A DNA stretch of 37,358 nucleotides from Isohypsibius dastychi (taxonomy: Eukaryota; Tardigrada; Eutardigrada; Parachela; Isohypsibiidae). The number at the start of each line of letters is the position of its first letter. Positions within the stretch are counted from its first letter, which is position 1. The notes under the pieces were generated by a model that was not told the origin of the DNA, did no database searches, and saw nothing but the letters and a program-made list of their open reading frames with translations. Positions 35,551-37,358 of the stretch are shown here, in pieces. The stretch lies in NCBI GenBank assembly GCA_034696485.1, contig JAQIWT010000089.1:1-37358 (forward strand), written 5' to 3'. The position numbers and the translations under genes are program-made.

Positions 35551-35974
35551 GAGACTCTGAGATTATTTTCGGCACGGATAGTCCATGTGAGAGTTGCGGG
35601 TTTTTCTGATTGTAACACCCATCCGTATGTTTTTAGGTTCGTCTTCAGGTGGAATCTTATGGCCGTCATAACCTTCGAATATCTACGTCATTACAAGAAT
35701 CTGACTTCTGATGTGGTTTTTGTCAGAATGCTTTGTTCACGACTAATGTTTGGTGAATCACATGGGACAATTTTGGCTGATTCCAGGAACTTGCTCGTGT
35801 AAGAGAGATATTATCTACTAGCAACCCAATCACTTCCGTTTTTGGATAAAATCCGCAAAACACAGTCAGCGATTGTTTAACTTAGTCAGGTGCTTTTATA
35901 ACGATATCCTGCGAAAATTGTGATGTTATAAACCAATGTGACGTTTGAAGCTGTTTGCCGGAGCTCCGAATTCA

Positions 35975-36175
35975 TCAAGCGTATCTAGCAAACAGATTAC
36001 TCACAGAAACCATTCTCCCATCCGCATTCCTATCAACACTGATAGCTACATAAATCCAGCCTAATATCACCGCAACATTTGTATAGATGCCAGGTGACCT
36101 GGCCTGAGCGCACTCGCCTGCCAATTCCGAAAAGTATCCAATGGTCAGCTCCAACATCACCGACCATTGGCCTGC
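35975..36175 (-). pseudogene. Trypsin-like serine protease C-terminal remnant
   Basis: After a TACACAG acceptor (36176), one frame reads RPMVGDVGADHWILFGIG, like the segment after GDSGGP in S1 proteases. The next frame then reads GECAQARSPGIYTNVAVILG followed by WIYV, matching the family end (GCAxxxxPGVYTxVxxxLxWI). The family pattern therefore continues only across a frameshift near 36118. The active-site Ser motif and everything before it are absent. A decayed exon is more likely than a functional gene. Confidence 0.55.
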
Positions 36176-36794
36176 CTGTGTACACTATAGAATGCCTCAG
36201 CAGGGCAGAGAATGAATGGAAGTTTTCATGATTACCGGAGTTGCATTAGCAAGAATATGTTTCCCTCCGGCGAATCAAGCACAAAACTGTGCAACAGTCA
36301 TGCTCATATCAGTCAATATATAATTTCAGATTTTTAGTCGAAAATTCCATTTTTTTTTATGAATTGGAATTCAGGCGACGTATATTTCATGCAGTCGCCC
36401 TGCGACAGATCCTCCACAGAAATATGTTTTACCAGTTTTACAGTCTTCCACAACGTAAATCACACTTCTCAAACACTGACAGTGTTTCTAGGGGTTGAAA
36501 ATCTTACATATGTATCGTTCATCTAAAAATGATCGCAACCTGTCGGCCACAAAGTCTTCGACCTGTCTCGGTGTATGCCGAGGGCTTGGCATTTACTGAC
36601 TGGGGGGGGGGCAGACATGCTGGCAGAGCGTCATCCGAAACTGGTACAGTTCGTAAATGGCGAAGTCAACCAATGGCAGTTTTCCTCGCTCAAAAATCAT
36701 CTGGCGGGTTCCAGCTGGAGGACTCCATATCTCCAAATACTTTATAGTTCCTCATCAAAATTCGTTCATTTGGAGATCTTCACTCATCTGCTGA

Positions 36795-36802
36795 TTTTTC
36801 AG
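36795..36802 (+). promoter_or_regulatory. Possible trans-splice or 5'-UTR acceptor of ARL5
   Basis: TTTTTCAG lies 18 bases before the ATG at 36821, a good match to a nematode-type acceptor and suited to a spliced leader. Confidence 0.45.
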
Positions 36803-36820
36803 TCAGCTGTCCTAAGAGTA

Positions 36821-37067
36821 ATGGGCTTGATTATGGCCAAGCTCTGGCGATTGTTTGGGGACGAAGGTACACACAACAGTAATCAAGTTGTTCTCAAAAT
36901 TTCCCAAACACAAATTCTATGTTCTATTTTCAGAGCACAAAGTATTGATTTTGGGATTGGATAATGCAGGAAAAGATGGAATTCCGGTGACGGGCACAGA
37001 TTCCGGGGAGAAAAGCGAAATTTCGCAAAACAAGTCGAAATCAATCTGCATCCTCAAAAATGAGGAG
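36821..37067 (+). CDS. ARL5: ARL5-type ARF-like GTPase, 5' part only
   Basis: Exon 1 36821-36866 encodes MGLIMAKLWRLFGDE, the ARL5 N-terminus with myristoylatable Gly2. Exon 2 begins at 36934 with EHKVLILGLDNAGK, the P-loop. ARL5 works at the trans-Golgi network in other animals. The family continues GKTTILYQF, but here the frame goes GKDGIPVTGTDSGEKSEI and stays open to a donor GTACGT at 37068. Either the normal donor after GGAAAA has been lost (the next bases are GATGG, one change from GTTGG) and the exon is extended by about 33 codons, or an unusual splice is used. The remaining G-motifs lie beyond the right edge, so partial status is certain. Nothing further was recognised in 37068-37358. 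Confidence 0.78.
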
Positions 37068-37358
37068 GTACGTACGTTGACAAAATGGTTTCTGTCTCGA
37101 GCCTTCGCCAGGATCTGCTTTTTTCAATCCATGGGAAGTTTTTCTGACAAGAAACTGCCATGTAAGGGCCGCTTGTCCGGTCAGAACTTGGTATATATAT
37201 TAACAGAATATGTCAAGAGAAATTGAACATCAGAAATTCTGGCGAGAATCGAAACGGCGGAAATATATATTATTTTAAAAACACGCAGTTTGTGGTGCTG
37301 TGACGACATCCAGCCTTGCTATTGCTATCTTTCCTTTCAGTTGATTAATACTGGCATC

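Larger units (their letters stand above)
35551..36820. other. Stretch upstream of ARL5
   Basis: Contains the trypsin-like remnant on the minus strand and a G10 run at 36602-36611. The open frame at 36619-36730 (reading from MLAERHPKLVQFV) is uninterrupted but has no splice or family support. Confidence 0.4.

Noticed and set aside
1-37358. CRISPR arrays, prophage or bacterial operons
   Set aside because: Dense spliceosomal introns and animal gene families make this nuclear animal DNA; no direct-repeat and spacer array was seen.

Overview
This is animal nuclear DNA from a compact invertebrate genome. Genes are split by many introns of about 50-900 bp with GT-AG ends. Two genes have a T-rich AG acceptor just upstream of their first ATG that would suit spliced-leader trans-splicing. 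The gene content (FAM135, type-II Na/phosphate cotransporter relatives, sigma-type GST, a CUB-like GPI protein, MAPK15, a Tudor/helicase gene, ARL5) and the gene size suggest a nematode or a similar small ecdysozoan. I cannot name the species. All exon models below were built by hand from splice sites, codon phase and remembered family patterns; no search was run.

Layout, left to right. 1-1344 is a foldback element with arms of about 460 bp. 1560-8834 (+) is a complete 10-exon FAM135 gene. 10788-12399 (+) is a truncated pseudogene copy of its last three exons. 12931-14911 (+) and 18489-16542 (-) are two convergent, highly diverged SLC34 (NaPi-II)-like membrane protein genes. 20192-19267 (-) is a 207-residue GST. 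21149-22936 (+) is a secreted, probably GPI-anchored CUB-like protein with a 530-bp hAT-type foldback transposon in its third exon. 27913-23102 (-) is a MAPK15/ERK7-type gene whose kinase core is missing a block. 30808-28803 (-) is a degenerate DEAD-helicase gene, perhaps TDRD12/Yb-like, with its 5' end unresolved. 33440-35550 (+) is a consistent 5-exon gene of unknown family. 36175-35975 (-) is a trypsin-like remnant. 36821 to the right edge is the start of an ARL5 GTPase gene.

The genes do not form a pathway. What links them is a pattern: several loci keep open frames and consistent splicing while losing the signature catalytic residues of their family. The SLC34 pair lacks its QSSS motifs, MAPK15 lacks HRD and TEY, the GST lacks its catalytic Tyr, the helicase lacks Walker A and DEAD, and ARL5 lacks its P-loop Thr. 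FAM135 itself keeps its GHSLG nucleophile, but its nearby copy has stops at exactly that motif. Foldback elements, MITEs and long poly(G)/poly(C) tracts lie between and inside the genes, and in two places they touch splice sites directly.
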